A DNA stretch of 33,053 nucleotides from an uncultured Pelagibacteraceae bacterium (GCA_902555665.1 CACDTF010000011.1:1-33053); one strand, 5' to 3'. Positions 19,115 through 32,454 are shown, counted from the first letter of the stretch. Numbers and translations: made by a program. The notes: a model not told the origin generated them from the letters alone.

Positions 19115-20650
19115 ATGGAAATAAATCCTTCAGAAGTTACAAAAATATTAAAAGAACAAATTAAAAATTTTGGTGATAAAGCAGAAGTTACAGAAGTTGG
19201 TCAAGTTTTATCAGTTGGAGACGGTATTGCCAGGATCTATGGTTTGGATAATGTTCAAGCTGGTGAAATGGTAGAGTTCGCAGATGGTTCAAAAGGTATG
19301 GCTCTAAACTTAGAAAGTGAAAACGTTGGTGTTGTAATTTTTGGTGATGACAGAAATGTTAAAGAGGGGGATGTAGTAAAAAGAACTGGTAATATTGTTG
19401 ATACTCCAGTTGGAAAAGAATTATTAGGAAGAGTAGTGGATGGTTTGGGAAATCCTATCGATGGAAAAGGACCATTAGATAAAGGAATTAAAAAAAGCAG
19501 GGTGGAAGTTAAAGCACCTGGTATTATTCCACGACAATCAGTAAGTGAACCAATGCAAACTGGTCTTAAATCAATTGATAGTCTAGTTCCGATTGGAAGA
19601 GGGCAAAGGGAATTAATTATCGGCGATAGACAAACTGGTAAAACAGCCGTTGCAGTAGATGCAATTATTAATCAAAAAAAAATTAATGAATCTGGTGATG
19701 AAAAACAAAAACTGTATTGTATATATGTTGCAGTTGGACAAAAAAGATCAACAGTAAGACAAATTCAAAAAACATTAGAAGAAGCTGGAGCTATGGAGTA
19801 CACAACAATCGTTGCTGCTACTGCATCGGACTCTGCTCCTCTACAATTCTTAGCACCATATACAGGTTGTGCTATGGGTGAGTATTTTAGAGATAATGGA
19901 ATGCATGCGTTAATAATTTACGATGATTTGTCTAAACAAGCAGTTGCTTATAGACAAATGTCATTGCTATTAAGAAGACCCCCAGGACGTGAGGCTTATC
20001 CTGGAGATGTATTTTATCTTCATAGTAGATTACTTGAAAGAGCAGCTAAATTAAGTGACGAACATGGTGGTGGATCACTTACTGCACTGCCAATTATTGA
20101 AACACAAGGTGGAGACGTATCCGCGTTCATTCCTACTAACGTTATTTCAATTACAGATGGACAAATTTTCCTTGAAACAGAACTATTTAACCAAGGTATA
20201 AGACCTGCAATTAACGTAGGTTTATCAGTATCTAGGGTTGGTTCATCAGCTCAAACTAAAGCGATGAAAAAAGTTTCTGGTTCAATGAAACTAGAGCTAG
20301 CACAATACAGAGAAATGGCAGCTTTTGCTCAATTTGGATCTGATTTAGATGCATCTACTCAGCAACTTTTGAATAGAGGCTCTAAGTTAACTGAACTTTT
20401 AAAACAAAAACAATATTCACCCATGACTGTTGCAGAACAAGTTATTTCAGTATTTTGTGGAGTAAAAGGTTATCTTGATGATATTGATTTAAAAGACGTT
20501 GCTGAATTTGAGAGCAAGATTATTGAAAAATGTAAATCAGATAAGCCTGAAATTATCGAGTCAATTTTAAGTTCAGGAAAACTTGAGGAAGATAAAGAAA
20601 AATTACTTGTTGAGGTAATCACTCAATTAAAAGGAAATTTTAAATCTTAA
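19115..20650 (+). CDS. atpA: ATP synthase F1 alpha subunit
   Basis: A 511-residue non-catalytic nucleotide-binding subunit of the F1 hexamer. The P-loop G-D-R-Q-T-G-K-T is at 170-177, and the family signature [14 protein letters not shown] is present further on. The N-terminal beta-barrel (about 25-95) and C-terminal helical domain are complete. It begins with no gap after atpH, and the gap to atpG is 6 bases. Confidence 0.98.
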   Translation: MEINPSEVTKILKEQIKNFGDKAEVTEVGQVLSVGDGIARIYGLDNVQAGEMVEFADGSKGMALNLESENVGVVIFGDDRNVKEGDVVKRTGNIVDTPVGKELLGRVVDGLGNPIDGKGPLDKGIKKSRVEVKAPGIIPRQSVSEPMQTGLKSIDSLVPIGRGQRELIIGDRQTGKTAVAVDAIINQKKINESGDEKQKLYCIYVAVGQKRSTVRQIQKTLEEAGAMEYTTIVAATASDSAPLQFLAPYTGCAMGEYFRDNGMHALIIYDDLSKQAVAYRQMSLLLRRPPGREAYPGDVFYLHSRLLERAAKLSDEHGGGSLTALPIIETQGGDVSAFIPTNVISITDGQIFLETELFNQGIRPAINVGLSVSRVGSSAQTKAMKKVSGSMKLELAQYREMAAFAQFGSDLDASTQQLLNRGSKLTELLKQKQYSPMTVAEQVISVFCGVKGYLDDIDLKDVAEFESKIIEKCKSDKPEIIESILSSGKLEEDKEKLLVEVITQLKGNFKS

Positions 20651-20656
20651 TAATTT

Positions 20657-22949
<2,293 letters not shown>

Positions 22950-22950
<1 letters not shown>

Positions 22951-23342
22951 TGAGTGAAGAGTTTAAAGTTGAAATAGTAAATCCTGAAAAATCTTTTTTA
23001 GTAAAAGATGATGTTTCAGAAGTTGTGGTCCCTGCTTTTGAAGGAGAGATGGGAATATTAAAGGATCATATTTCTATTATTTCCTTTTTGAAACCTGGGA
23101 TAATTAAGATTTTATCAAAATCAGGTGATGAAAATTACTATATTGAAGATGGGATTGTTGAGTTTAAAAATAACAATCTATCTATTTTAACAAGTACAAT
23201 TTTCAATCTTGCTGATATGGATAAATCAAAGCAACAAGATTTACTTAAACAGGCAGAAGAAGAGGCTAATAAAACTGATATAAATGATCAATCTAAGTAT
23301 TTAGCAGATCAAAAAGTTGAAGTTCTAAAAACCCTAAATTAA
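22950..23342 (+). CDS. atpC: ATP synthase F1 epsilon subunit
   Basis: A 130-residue rotor subunit with the N-terminal beta-sandwich (F-K-V-E-I-V-N-P-E near 5-13, V-V-V-P-A-F-E-G-E-M-G-I-L at 25-37) and a short C-terminal helical part rich in Lys, Gln and Glu. It ends the atpHAGDC cluster. Its last 9 bases overlap the tail of the convergent rppH gene, and only a seven-T run without a hairpin follows its stop, so no clear terminator separates the two transcripts. Confidence 0.95.
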
Positions 23343-23807
23343 TTTTTTTACCTTTTCTTTAAGCTCTTTGTAAATATGATGTTTAAAATCAACCACAACA
23401 TCAGTAATTAAATCTAAGTCAATCCACTTCCAATCTAAAAATTCAGGATTAGATGTATTAATATTTATCTCATTATCATTTCCAATAAACCGCATTAAAA
23501 ACCATTTTTGCTTCTGACCTTTGTACTTACCTTTCCAAATAATACCTAGTAATCTATCGGGTAAATCATAGGTTAATGTACCATCTAATTCTTTTATAAG
23601 TTCTACGCTTTTGATACTTGTTTCTTCCTCTAGTTCTCTAAATGCAGCTTTTAAATTATCCTCTCCCTCATCAACACCACCCTGAGGCATTTGCCAAAAA
23701 TTTTTGGGATTATCTATTCTTTTTGCTACAAATACTTTATTTTCTTTATTCAATAACACAATTCCGACCCCACTTCTCAGTGGTAAATCTTTAAAATTTT
23801 TATTCAT
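23334..23807 (-). CDS. rppH: Nudix hydrolase, RNA pyrophosphohydrolase-like
   Basis: A 157-residue Nudix protein. RppH removes pyrophosphate from the 5' end of mRNAs to trigger decay. The W-Q-M-P-Q-G-G-V at 38-45 is the RppH-type motif. The Nudix box runs from Gly43 with Glu49, Arg57-Glu58 and Glu61-Glu62; the usual glycine near its end is Ser64. I place the start at ATG 23807, one base past the ctp stop and after ACGGA. An in-frame ATG at 23834 would overlap ctp by 26 bases and add nine residues unlike family N-termini. It is the last gene of the minus-strand operon. Another diadenosine-polyphosphate-type substrate is possible. Confidence 0.88.
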   Translation of the reverse strand: MNKNFKDLPLRSGVGIVLLNKENKVFVAKRIDNPKNFWQMPQGGVDEGEDNLKAAFRELEEETSIKSVELIKELDGTLTYDLPDRLLGIIWKGKYKGQKQKWFLMRFIGNDNEININTSNPEFLDWKWIDLDLITDVVVDFKHHIYKELKEKVKKLI

Positions 23808-23808
23808 A

Positions 23809-24948
23809 TTATCCGTTAAGTAACTTAACAGCATAGTTTAATTGATTATCAGTATCAGTTTTTATTCTAAAATCATCACCTTCTTCATTTACTTCAATAT
23901 CTGGTCTAACACCTACTTCAGAAATAGATTTTCCAGAGGGAAGATAATATTTTGCGACAGTTAATCTGATAGCTCCACGATTTTTTAAAGGAATAATTGA
24001 TTGCACAGAACCTTTACCAAAGCTATTTTCACCAACGATGATTGCTCTTTTGTGATCCTTTAAAGCTCCAGCAACAATTTCAGATGCAGATGCTGAACCA
24101 TAATTAATTAAAACCAGTAATGTTTTTCCGTCAGTAATATCTCCTTTTTTTGCAAACCATTTTCTATTTTCAGATTTTTTTCTGCTTTTTGTTGAAACTA
24201 TCTCTCCATTTTCCAAAAAAAAATCTGATATCTTTATTGCTTGAGACAAAAGACCCCCAGGATTATTTCTTAAATCCAAAATGAATGAATTTAAGTTGTT
24301 ATCTTTTTTAAGTTTTTTAATTTGTTTTTCTATTTGATCACTACTGTTATCATTAAATGAAGTAAGCCTGATGTATCCAATATTTTCATCTATAATTTCA
24401 GATTTTACAGATTGAACCTGAATAACTTCTCTTATGATATTAAATGTTAACGCTTTTCTTTCACCTCTTCGTCTTATTGTTAACTCTATTCCAGAACCTA
24501 CAGGTCCTCTCATTAAATCAACAGCTTCACTTAATGATTTTCCTTGAACCTGAATATCATTTATTTTTACTATGTAGTCACCAGCTTTTAATCCAGCTCT
24601 GGATGCAGGTGTATCATCTATTGGTGAAATTACTTTTACCACACCAGCCTCCATGCTAACTTCAATTCCTAGTCCACCAAACTCACCACTGGTTTCTGTT
24701 TGCATTTCATCAAATATTTTAGGCGACATGTAGGATGAATAAGGATCTAAAGATTGTAAAAGTCCATTGATTGCAGAGTCCATACTTTCAGATTGGTTGA
24801 ATTCATCAACATATTCTTTATTAATTTTTTCTAAAACCTCACCGAAGAGATCAATTTTTTTATAAATATCAATTTCAGCTGAAATTACTGTTTTATTTAA
24901 ATAAAAAATAGAGAAAAAAATTAATAATAAAAATTTAATTTTTTTCAT
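23809..24948 (-). CDS. ctpA: S41 family carboxy-terminal processing protease
   Basis: A 379-residue periplasmic serine protease of the CtpA/Tsp family that trims or degrades exported proteins from their C-terminus. A signal sequence lies at 1-24 (M-K-K-I-K-F then a hydrophobic stretch ending near I-S-A-E). A PDZ domain is at about 85-160 (G-G-L-G-I-E-V, G-D-Y-I-V-K-I-N). The protease core follows, with the Ser287/Lys312 dyad in G-S-A-S-A-S-E-I and F-G-K-G-S-V, spaced 25 residues as in E. coli Tsp. The start ATG at 24948 overlaps the rsfS stop as ATGA. A longer in-frame start at 24984 would put 12 charged residues before the signal peptide and is less likely. Confidence 0.93.
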   Translation of the reverse strand: MKKIKFLLLIFFSIFYLNKTVISAEIDIYKKIDLFGEVLEKINKEYVDEFNQSESMDSAINGLLQSLDPYSSYMSPKIFDEMQTETSGEFGGLGIEVSMEAGVVKVISPIDDTPASRAGLKAGDYIVKINDIQVQGKSLSEAVDLMRGPVGSGIELTIRRRGERKALTFNIIREVIQVQSVKSEIIDENIGYIRLTSFNDNSSDQIEKQIKKLKKDNNLNSFILDLRNNPGGLLSQAIKISDFFLENGEIVSTKSRKKSENRKWFAKKGDITDGKTLLVLINYGSASASEIVAGALKDHKRAIIVGENSFGKGSVQSIIPLKNRGAIRLTVAKYYLPSGKSISEVGVRPDIEVNEEGDDFRIKTDTDNQLNYAVKLLNG

Positions 24949-25295
24949 ATCATCACTTTCTCTTTTGGAATTAGCTCTGACCAAATTTTTTCTAATTCAT
25001 AAAATTTTCTTTTTTCTGGATGAAAAATATGAACAATCAAATCAATCCCATCAACAAGTTTCCATTCTCCACTTTCTTTACCCTCAATTTTTGAGTCTTT
25101 TACACCGTTATTTTTAAGTTTTTCTAAAACTTGTTCTGATAAAGATTGAATATGTCTAGATGATGTTCCACTTGCTATGATCATATAATCAGCCATAGAA
25201 CTTTTGTCTTTAAGATCAATAGTTACAATGTCTTGAGCTTTATTTAAATCTAGTGTGTTGATTACAATTTCTTTTAAGTCTGAAATTTTGTCCAT
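24945..25295 (-). CDS. rsfS: Ribosomal silencing factor
   Basis: A 116-residue RsfS/Iojap protein. It binds ribosomal protein L14 on the large subunit and blocks subunit joining during starvation. Family marks are the A-D-Y-M-I-I-A-S-G-T-S-S-R-H block near 51-64, and G-E-W-K-L-V-D and I-V-H-I-F-H-P in the second half. It follows nadD by 17 bases, the common nadD-rsfS pairing in bacteria, and it overlaps ctpA by 4 bases. Confidence 0.95.
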   Translation of the reverse strand: MDKISDLKEIVINTLDLNKAQDIVTIDLKDKSSMADYMIIASGTSSRHIQSLSEQVLEKLKNNGVKDSKIEGKESGEWKLVDGIDLIVHIFHPEKRKFYELEKIWSELIPKEKVMI

Positions 25296-25312
25296 TAATT
25301 GAATTTAGATTA

Positions 25313-25834
25313 TCAAATTTTTCTTAATTGAGAAGATGAAATGTTGACTTTATTAAACTCAATAAACTCTAGATTGGCCTTACTAAGTTGCTTAAATGTC
25401 TTTGATTTTAAAGAATTTTTTTTATACCCATGTCTATCAAAAACTAGGATGTTACATTTTTGTGAAATTAATTTAGATTTATGCCATTTATGAAAATTAA
25501 TAAGGTTGTCGGCACCCATTAAAAAATAAATTTCAATGCTTTTATCTTTTTTTAAATGATTGATTAAATTAATAGTTTTATTTGATTTAATAATTTTTTC
25601 ATAAAATTTAACTTGAATAAATGAATTTGTACCAATTATTTTTTTACAAAATTTAATTCTGTTAGCAACAGATGTTTTACTCTCTATTTTAAATGGATTT
25701 TTTTTTGTAATTGCCCAAATAACTTTTTTGAGTTTAAACCTTTTTTTTGCTTCCTTAGAAATTGCCAAATGTCCTTTATGAGCAGGATCAAACGATCCAC
25801 CTAATACACCAATTTTTATTTTTGTTTTATTCAA
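25313..25834 (-). CDS. nadD: Nicotinate-nucleotide adenylyltransferase, short C-terminus
   Basis: A 173-residue nucleotidyltransferase that adenylates nicotinate mononucleotide to deamido-NAD. The G-G-S-F-D-P-A-H-K-G-H loop at 11-21 is the signature. W-A-I-T-K-K-N-P-F-K, the G-A-D-N-L block and the final I-S-S-S-Q-L-R (an I-S-S-T-x-I-R equivalent) follow. Family members usually continue about 20-25 residues past this motif (Y-L-V-P and a last helix). Here the stop comes two residues after it. No other frame restores the tail, since rsfS begins 17 bases later. The start is TTG at 25834, one base after the proA stop. Confidence 0.9.
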   Translation of the reverse strand: MNKTKIKIGVLGGSFDPAHKGHLAISKEAKKRFKLKKVIWAITKKNPFKIESKTSVANRIKFCKKIIGTNSFIQVKFYEKIIKSNKTINLINHLKKDKSIEIYFLMGADNLINFHKWHKSKLISQKCNILVFDRHGYKKNSLKSKTFKQLSKANLEFIEFNKVNISSSQLRKI

Positions 25835-25835
25835 T

Positions 25836-27086
25836 TTAATTTCTTATTTTACCATTACTAGTGATTTCATATTTATATGAAATCAATTGATTTAAACCTA
25901 CAGGACCTCTTGGTGGCAGTGTATTAGTAGAAATTCCAACTTCCCCACCAAATCCAAATTCACCGCCATCAGCAAATTGAGTTGAGGTATTATGCATTGC
26001 AATTGAGCTTTTAACATTTTTTAGGAAATATTTTGCTGTCTTTTTATTTTTTGTAATGATGGAGTCAGTGTGCATAGTTCCGTATTTGTTAATATGCTTA
26101 ATTGCCTCTTCAGAATTTTTAACAACTTTAACAGATACAATTGATGATAAATATTCAGTTGACCAATCTTTTTCTTTTGCAGGATATACTTGACCATTAT
26201 AATAACTTTTCAAAATCTTATCGCCAATTATTTTACAACCACTATTTTCAAGTTCCTGCAAAATAGGATTACTAAATTTTTTGACTATATTTTTATGAAT
26301 AAGAATAGTTTCAGTAGCACCACAAATACTTGTATTTCTTAATTTAGCATTATAGACAACTTCTTTAGCCATTTTTAATTCTGCATCTTTATCTATATAA
26401 GTATGACAAAGTCCCTCTAAGTGCCCAATTATAGGTACTTTGGATAATTCTAAAACTTTTTTAACTAAATTTTTTCCACCACGAGGTATGATTACATCGA
26501 TATATTTTTTCATTTTAGAAAGCATAATATCCACAGGCTTCCTGTGTTTTGACTCGATAAATTGAATAAAGTTTTCATCAACTTTATTTTTTTTAAGTGC
26601 TTTTCTAAACAGCTTAGCTAAAGCTTTATTTGAATTTATGGCCTCAGAGCCTCCTTTCAAAATCACTACATTTCCAGATTTAAAACAAAGACTAGCAACA
26701 TCTGAAGTTACATTTGGTCTACTTTCGTAAATAATACCAATAACTCCAATTGGTATTGATACTCTTTTTATATTTAAACCATTTGGTCTTTTCCATTTGT
26801 CCAAAGTGTTGTCTATAGGGTCCCTTAATTTAGCTATTTTTAAAATAGAATTTATAATTTCATTTAATTTATTTTCATCCAAATGAAGTCTTTTGATTAA
26901 GTTCTCTTTTAACCCTCTTTTTCTTGCGTAATTAATATCTTTTGAATTTTGATTAATAATAAATTTTTTTTCATTCTTAATTAATTTCGCGTAATCATTT
27001 AAAACTTTATTTTTTACTTCAGTTGTAACTTTATACTCACTAGCTTTTCGAGCTTTTATTCCAATAAAATTCATATATTTAATCAT
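25836..27086 (-). CDS. proA: Gamma-glutamyl phosphate reductase
   Basis: A 416-residue NADPH-dependent aldehyde-dehydrogenase-fold enzyme, the second step of proline synthesis. The catalytic cysteine is in N-T-S-I-C-G-A-T-E (Cys255). E-S-R-P-N-V-T-S-D at 121-129, L-K-G-G-S-E-A at 143-149 and P-R-G-G at 201-204 are family blocks. The ATG at 27086 directly follows the proB stop; a second ATG four codons later (27074) is also possible and matches family N-termini equally well. It works with ProB, whose unstable product it reduces. Confidence 0.95.
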   Translation of the reverse strand: MIKYMNFIGIKARKASEYKVTTEVKNKVLNDYAKLIKNEKKFIINQNSKDINYARKRGLKENLIKRLHLDENKLNEIINSILKIAKLRDPIDNTLDKWKRPNGLNIKRVSIPIGVIGIIYESRPNVTSDVASLCFKSGNVVILKGGSEAINSNKALAKLFRKALKKNKVDENFIQFIESKHRKPVDIMLSKMKKYIDVIIPRGGKNLVKKVLELSKVPIIGHLEGLCHTYIDKDAELKMAKEVVYNAKLRNTSICGATETILIHKNIVKKFSNPILQELENSGCKIIGDKILKSYYNGQVYPAKEKDWSTEYLSSIVSVKVVKNSEEAIKHINKYGTMHTDSIITKNKKTAKYFLKNVKSSIAMHNTSTQFADGGEFGFGGEVGISTNTLPPRGPVGLNQLISYKYEITSNGKIRN

Positions 27087-29181
<2,095 letters not shown>

Positions 29182-29197
29182 TTAATTGGTTGTACTA

Positions 29198-29452
29198 TTA
29201 ATTGGGCTTTACAGAAACGAAAGTTCTATCTGATTTTGATTTTTTGAAGACAACTTTCCCTTTAACAACTGAAAATATTGAGTGATCTTTACCCATCCCA
29301 ACATTTTCACCCGGAAAAATCTTAGTTCCTCTTTGTCTAACAATTATATTTCCAGGAATTACTGTTTCACCACCATACTTTTTTACACCAAGTCTTCTAC
29401 CGGCACTATCTCGTCCGTTTCGTGATGATCCACCTGCTTTTTTTGTTGCCAT
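29198..29452 (-). CDS. rpmA: 50S ribosomal protein L27
   Basis: An 84-residue protein whose N-terminal tail reaches the peptidyl transferase centre. The sequence begins [15 protein letters not shown], followed by R-L-G-V-K and [10 protein letters not shown], all standard for L27. There is no N-terminal extension of the kind cleaved in Firmicutes. It is 14 bases after rplU. Confidence 0.98.
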   Translation of the reverse strand: MATKKAGGSSRNGRDSAGRRLGVKKYGGETVIPGNIIVRQRGTKIFPGENVGMGKDHSIFSVVKGKVVFKKSKSDRTFVSVKPN

Positions 29453-29466
29453 AATTTACCTAATAA

Positions 29467-29865
29467 CTATTTGCTTACTGCTTCCTTAACTTCTTCTTTT
29501 TTTGAAGTTTTAGAAATTTTTTCAGCTTCTGATAACACTTTACCATCTTTTGAAAAAATTTTGTTAATTCTTATCATAGAATATTGTTGTCTATGCCCAT
29601 TTTTTCTTCTTGAATTCTGTCTTCTTCTTTTTTTGAAAATTAAAATAGTTCTATTTTTGCTATTTTTAATTAAATCAGCCTCTACTTTTGCGCCTTCAAC
29701 ATTTGGAGTTCCAATTTCAATTGATTTATCATCACCATATGCCAAGATATCATTGAACTCTATTTTAGTCTCAGGTTTAGAGTCTGGTAGTTTTTCAATC
29801 TTTAGAATTTCTCCAGATTTTACTTTATACTGTTTTCCACCTGTTTTTATTACTGCGTATGACAT
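29467..29865 (-). CDS. rplU: 50S ribosomal protein L21
   Basis: A 132-residue protein of the large subunit. The N-terminus M-S-Y-A-V-I-K-T-G-G-K-Q-Y and the R-R-R-Q-N-S-R-R-K-N-G-H-R-Q block are family signatures. After about residue 103, where E. coli L21 ends, there is a Lys/Glu/Ser-rich tail of about 30 residues, as in many alphaproteobacteria. I chose the ATG at 29865. A longer frame from a TTG at 29919 would begin inside the -35 box of the promoter that serves this gene, and its extra 18 residues do not resemble L21. Confidence 0.96.
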   Translation of the reverse strand: MSYAVIKTGGKQYKVKSGEILKIEKLPDSKPETKIEFNDILAYGDDKSIEIGTPNVEGAKVEADLIKNSKNRTILIFKKRRRQNSRRKNGHRQQYSMIRINKIFSKDGKVLSEAEKISKTSKKEEVKEAVSK

Positions 29866-29891
29866 AGTATGATTTAATTTAAAGTTACCGC

Positions 29892-29919
29892 AATATAGTT
29901 GTAGCCAGCCTTTAGTCAA
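29892..29919 (-). promoter_or_regulatory. Sigma-70-like promoter for rplU-rpmA-obgE
   Basis: Reading the minus strand, TTGACT (29919-29914) and TATATT (29897-29892) are separated by 16 bases; each box differs from consensus at one position. The predicted transcript start near 29885 leaves a leader of about 20 bases before the rplU ATG. It lies 11 bases past the gloB stop, and no intrinsic terminator is visible between them. Confidence 0.7.
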
Positions 29920-29929
29920 GCCGAATTAA

Positions 29930-30649
29930 TTAGAAATTATCCTTAAAATCTCTTAATTTTGAAAAGGTTTTAACATCTTTTGCTCTTAAAAATATATTAC
30001 ACTCCAATTCCTCTTTTAAAGTTGAGGGTATCGTAGGAACTCCATTTTCTCTTAATTTTTCTATTTTTTCTATTTTTTTTTGTAAATCTTTGTTTTCGGA
30101 ATCATATTTTTTGCAAAATTTTGCATTGTTAAGAGTATATTCATGACCACAATAAATTTTTGTATCTTCTGGTAATAATTTAATTTTGTTTAAAGATTCA
30201 AACATTTCCTCATAAGAACCCTCGAATATTCTTCCACAACCAAGTGAGAAAAGTGTATCTCCTGTAAAAACTATTTTTTCTTTAAAAAAATTAAAACAAA
30301 TATGACCTGATGTGTGTCCAGGTATATGCATAATTTTAGCTTCAAAGTTTTCAGCTTTCCATATTTGATTATCTTCTAACAATATGTCTATCTCTGGTAT
30401 TCTTTTCGAGTCCCCTTTAAAACCTACAACAACTGATCCATATTTTTTTTTTAATTCTTGATTTCCTCCAATATGATCATAGTGATGATGAGTATTAAGA
30501 ATGTATTTTAATTTTATATTTTTATTCTTTAGGAAATTTATTATTGGCTCAGCCTCACTGGGATCTACAATACACGCAGAATTGTTACTTTCGTCTATTA
30601 TTAAATAGCTATAGTTGTCTTGAAGACAAGGTATAATTTTAATACGCAT
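29930..30649 (-). CDS. gloB: Hydroxyacylglutathione hydrolase (glyoxalase II)
   Basis: A 239-residue metallo-beta-lactamase-fold enzyme that hydrolyses S-lactoylglutathione in methylglyoxal detoxification. The two-metal ligands are His54, His56, Asp58 and His59 in T-H-H-H-Y-D-H, His112 in P-G-H-T, Asp131 in G-D-T-L, and His169 in Y-C-G-H-E. The C-terminal helical region carries K-N/A-K-F type glutathione contacts. It starts 1 base after metW and ends the metX-metW-gloB cluster. A related thioester hydrolase activity is possible, but all marks fit GloB. Confidence 0.92.
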   Translation of the reverse strand: MRIKIIPCLQDNYSYLIIDESNNSACIVDPSEAEPIINFLKNKNIKLKYILNTHHHYDHIGGNQELKKKYGSVVVGFKGDSKRIPEIDILLEDNQIWKAENFEAKIMHIPGHTSGHICFNFFKEKIVFTGDTLFSLGCGRIFEGSYEEMFESLNKIKLLPEDTKIYCGHEYTLNNAKFCKKYDSENKDLQKKIEKIEKLRENGVPTIPSTLKEELECNIFLRAKDVKTFSKLRDFKDNF

Positions 30650-30650
30650 T

Positions 30651-31247
30651 TTATTTTTCTATCAAAAATATACCAAGATCTGCAAACAAATTTTTAACGC
30701 CTAAATTACTCTGATTTATTGTTGATTTATTAAGATTGTTTAAAGCGAGTGATTTAACAATCTGTATATCTTTTGATTTTACAAAACGAAAAAAATCTTT
30801 GATTGTGCACATGTGTAAATTTGGAGTGTTATACCATTCATCTGGTAATGTTTTTGTTATTGGCATTGTACCTTTAAATAATAAATGAAATCTTACTTTC
30901 CAGTATCCAAAATTAGGAATCGTAACTATTGCTTTTTTTCCAACTCTTAAAAGTTCATCTAAAACTAATTCAGGATTAAGAAAAGCTTGAAGGGTTTGAC
31001 TTAAAACAACATAATCAAATGATTTGTCTGGAAATTGTTTTAAGTCTTTTTCAGCATTTCCTTCAATTACAGTTAAACCTTTAGCAATACATTCTTGTAC
31101 TTTTTCTTTTGAAATCTCTAGTCCTCTTATATTTATGTTTTTATTATCCTTTAAAAATTTCATCAAAGTTCCATCGGCACAACCTACATCTAAGACTTTT
31201 TTATCTTTTTCAATTAAATCTGCTATTACCTGAAATTCATTTTTCAT
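30651..31247 (-). CDS. metW: Methionine biosynthesis protein MetW
   Basis: A 198-residue protein with a class I methyltransferase fold. The SAM-binding motif I is V-L-D-V-G-C-A-D-G at 18-26. L-S-Q-T-L-Q-A, I-P-N-F-G-Y-W and L-P-D-E-W-Y-N-T-P-N are MetW-specific blocks. MetW partners MetX and is needed for homoserine acylation in many proteobacteria; its own methyl acceptor, if any, is unknown. It lies 2 bases after metX and 1 base before gloB, so it shares the SAM-II-controlled transcript. Confidence 0.94.
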   Translation of the reverse strand: MKNEFQVIADLIEKDKKVLDVGCADGTLMKFLKDNKNINIRGLEISKEKVQECIAKGLTVIEGNAEKDLKQFPDKSFDYVVLSQTLQAFLNPELVLDELLRVGKKAIVTIPNFGYWKVRFHLLFKGTMPITKTLPDEWYNTPNLHMCTIKDFFRFVKSKDIQIVKSLALNNLNKSTINQSNLGVKNLFADLGIFLIEK

Positions 31248-31249
31248 AA

Positions 31250-32365
31250 TTAATTTTCTTCGTAAGATTTATCTAAAAAGTTTTTAAGTGCACTCAAGAA
31301 ATCAGGAACGTCTAGTAAAAAGGAGTCGTGACCCTTATCTGACTCAATTTCTACAAATCCAACATCAGCTCCTATTGAATTTAAAGCAATCACAATATCT
31401 TTGTTTTCTTGGGTTGGATAAAGCCAATCTGAAGTAAAAGAAATTATAAAAAATTTCGCGTTTGTATTTATAAATGCTTCTGAAAGATTACCATTGAATT
31501 GCTTAGCTAAATCAAAATAATCCATAGCTCTAGTAATATAAAGATAACTATTTGCATCAAATCTATCTACGAAAACTGAGCCCTGATATCTTAAATAACT
31601 TTCAATTTGAAAATCAGCATCAAATCCAAATTTAAGATCTTCTCTTTCTTGCAACTTTCGTCCAAATTTTTCCTGCAAACCTTTTTTAGATAAATAAGTA
31701 ATATGAGCTGCCATTCTAGCTACTGCCAATCCTTTTCCAGGATTAGTATCGTTTGATGTATAATTCCCATCTTTCCAGTTACTATCAGCTGTAATAGCTT
31801 GTCTACCTAGCTCGTTAAAAGCAATATTTTGAGCTGAATGACTGGATGTGGTTGCTATCGGTATCACTGTTTTAGATTTATCAGGAAAGTTGCTAATAAA
31901 CTGAAGGACTTGCATACCTCCCATTGAACCACCAGTTATAGAAAACAGTTTATCAATACCAAAATGATCAAGTAAATTATATTGAGCATTCACCATATCA
32001 TTAATTGTAATAACGGGAAAATTTGTTCCAAAAATTTTTTGATCAGGATCTTTATGACTTGGTCCGTACGATCCCATACATCCACCAATTACGTTAGAGC
32101 AAATAACAAAATATTTATTCGTATCGATAGCTTTATCAGGACCTACTGCATAACTCCACCAACCCTCTTTGTTAGTTACAGGGTTTATTCCGGTTACAAA
32201 TTGATCTCCTGTTAGAGCATGAAAAACTAATATCGCATTATCTTTTTTTGAATTAAGTAAACCGTAAGTTTCATAGGCTATCGGAAAATCTTTTATGGTT
32301 TTTCCACAGTCTAATTTAAGTGGTTTCTTTACAATTAAAGTTTTTATGTTTTTCTCAGTATTCAT
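31250..32365 (-). CDS. metX: Homoserine O-acyltransferase
   Basis: A 371-residue alpha/beta-hydrolase-fold transferase that acylates homoserine, the committed step of methionine synthesis. The nucleophile elbow G-G-S-M-G-G gives Ser147, with Asp313 (S-D-W-L-Y-P) and His346 (K-G-H-D-S) completing the triad. N-V-I-G-G-C-M-G-S and G-P at 91-102 is a MetX block. Homologues are usually labelled acetyltransferases, but proteobacterial MetX proteins that occur with MetW often use succinyl-CoA, so the acyl donor is left open. The leader carries a SAM-II riboswitch, which points to repression by S-adenosylmethionine. No Shine-Dalgarno is seen. Confidence 0.95.
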   Translation of the reverse strand: MNTEKNIKTLIVKKPLKLDCGKTIKDFPIAYETYGLLNSKKDNAILVFHALTGDQFVTGINPVTNKEGWWSYAVGPDKAIDTNKYFVICSNVIGGCMGSYGPSHKDPDQKIFGTNFPVITINDMVNAQYNLLDHFGIDKLFSITGGSMGGMQVLQFISNFPDKSKTVIPIATTSSHSAQNIAFNELGRQAITADSNWKDGNYTSNDTNPGKGLAVARMAAHITYLSKKGLQEKFGRKLQEREDLKFGFDADFQIESYLRYQGSVFVDRFDANSYLYITRAMDYFDLAKQFNGNLSEAFINTNAKFFIISFTSDWLYPTQENKDIVIALNSIGADVGFVEIESDKGHDSFLLDVPDFLSALKNFLDKSYEEN

Positions 32366-32399
32366 AGTTTTTGACTGTTTCGAATTGTGAGAAAAAAAA

Positions 32400-32450
32400 C
32401 TATTTTAGCGGTTTTTTTTAAGCGCTCGCAATTCAGTTAAATCAGCGCAT
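32400..32450 (-). ncRNA. SAM-II riboswitch upstream of metX
   Basis: On the minus strand the segment begins with GCGCTGATTTAA (32448 downward), continues to TTGC and AGCGC (32426-32422), and ends with GCTAAAA (32409-32403). P1 pairs GCGCT with AGCGC. These are the conserved blocks of the SAM-II (metA) aptamer as known from alphaproteobacteria. It lies in front of metX, a classic SAM-II target. Eight T residues follow at once (32399-32392), and eight A residues lie inside the aptamer (32419-32412). These could pair and form part of the switching structure; that last point is inference. Confidence 0.88.
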
Positions 32451-32454
32451 AATT

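Noticed and set aside
24949-24984. Longer start for the S41 protease
   Set aside because: It would place a charged segment ahead of the signal peptide and extend deep into rsfS; the ATGA junction at 24948 fits better.
29866-29919. N-terminal extension of L21 from a TTG start
   Set aside because: The TTG is part of the -35 box of a strong promoter and the added residues do not match L21; the ATG at 29865 gives the normal N-terminus.
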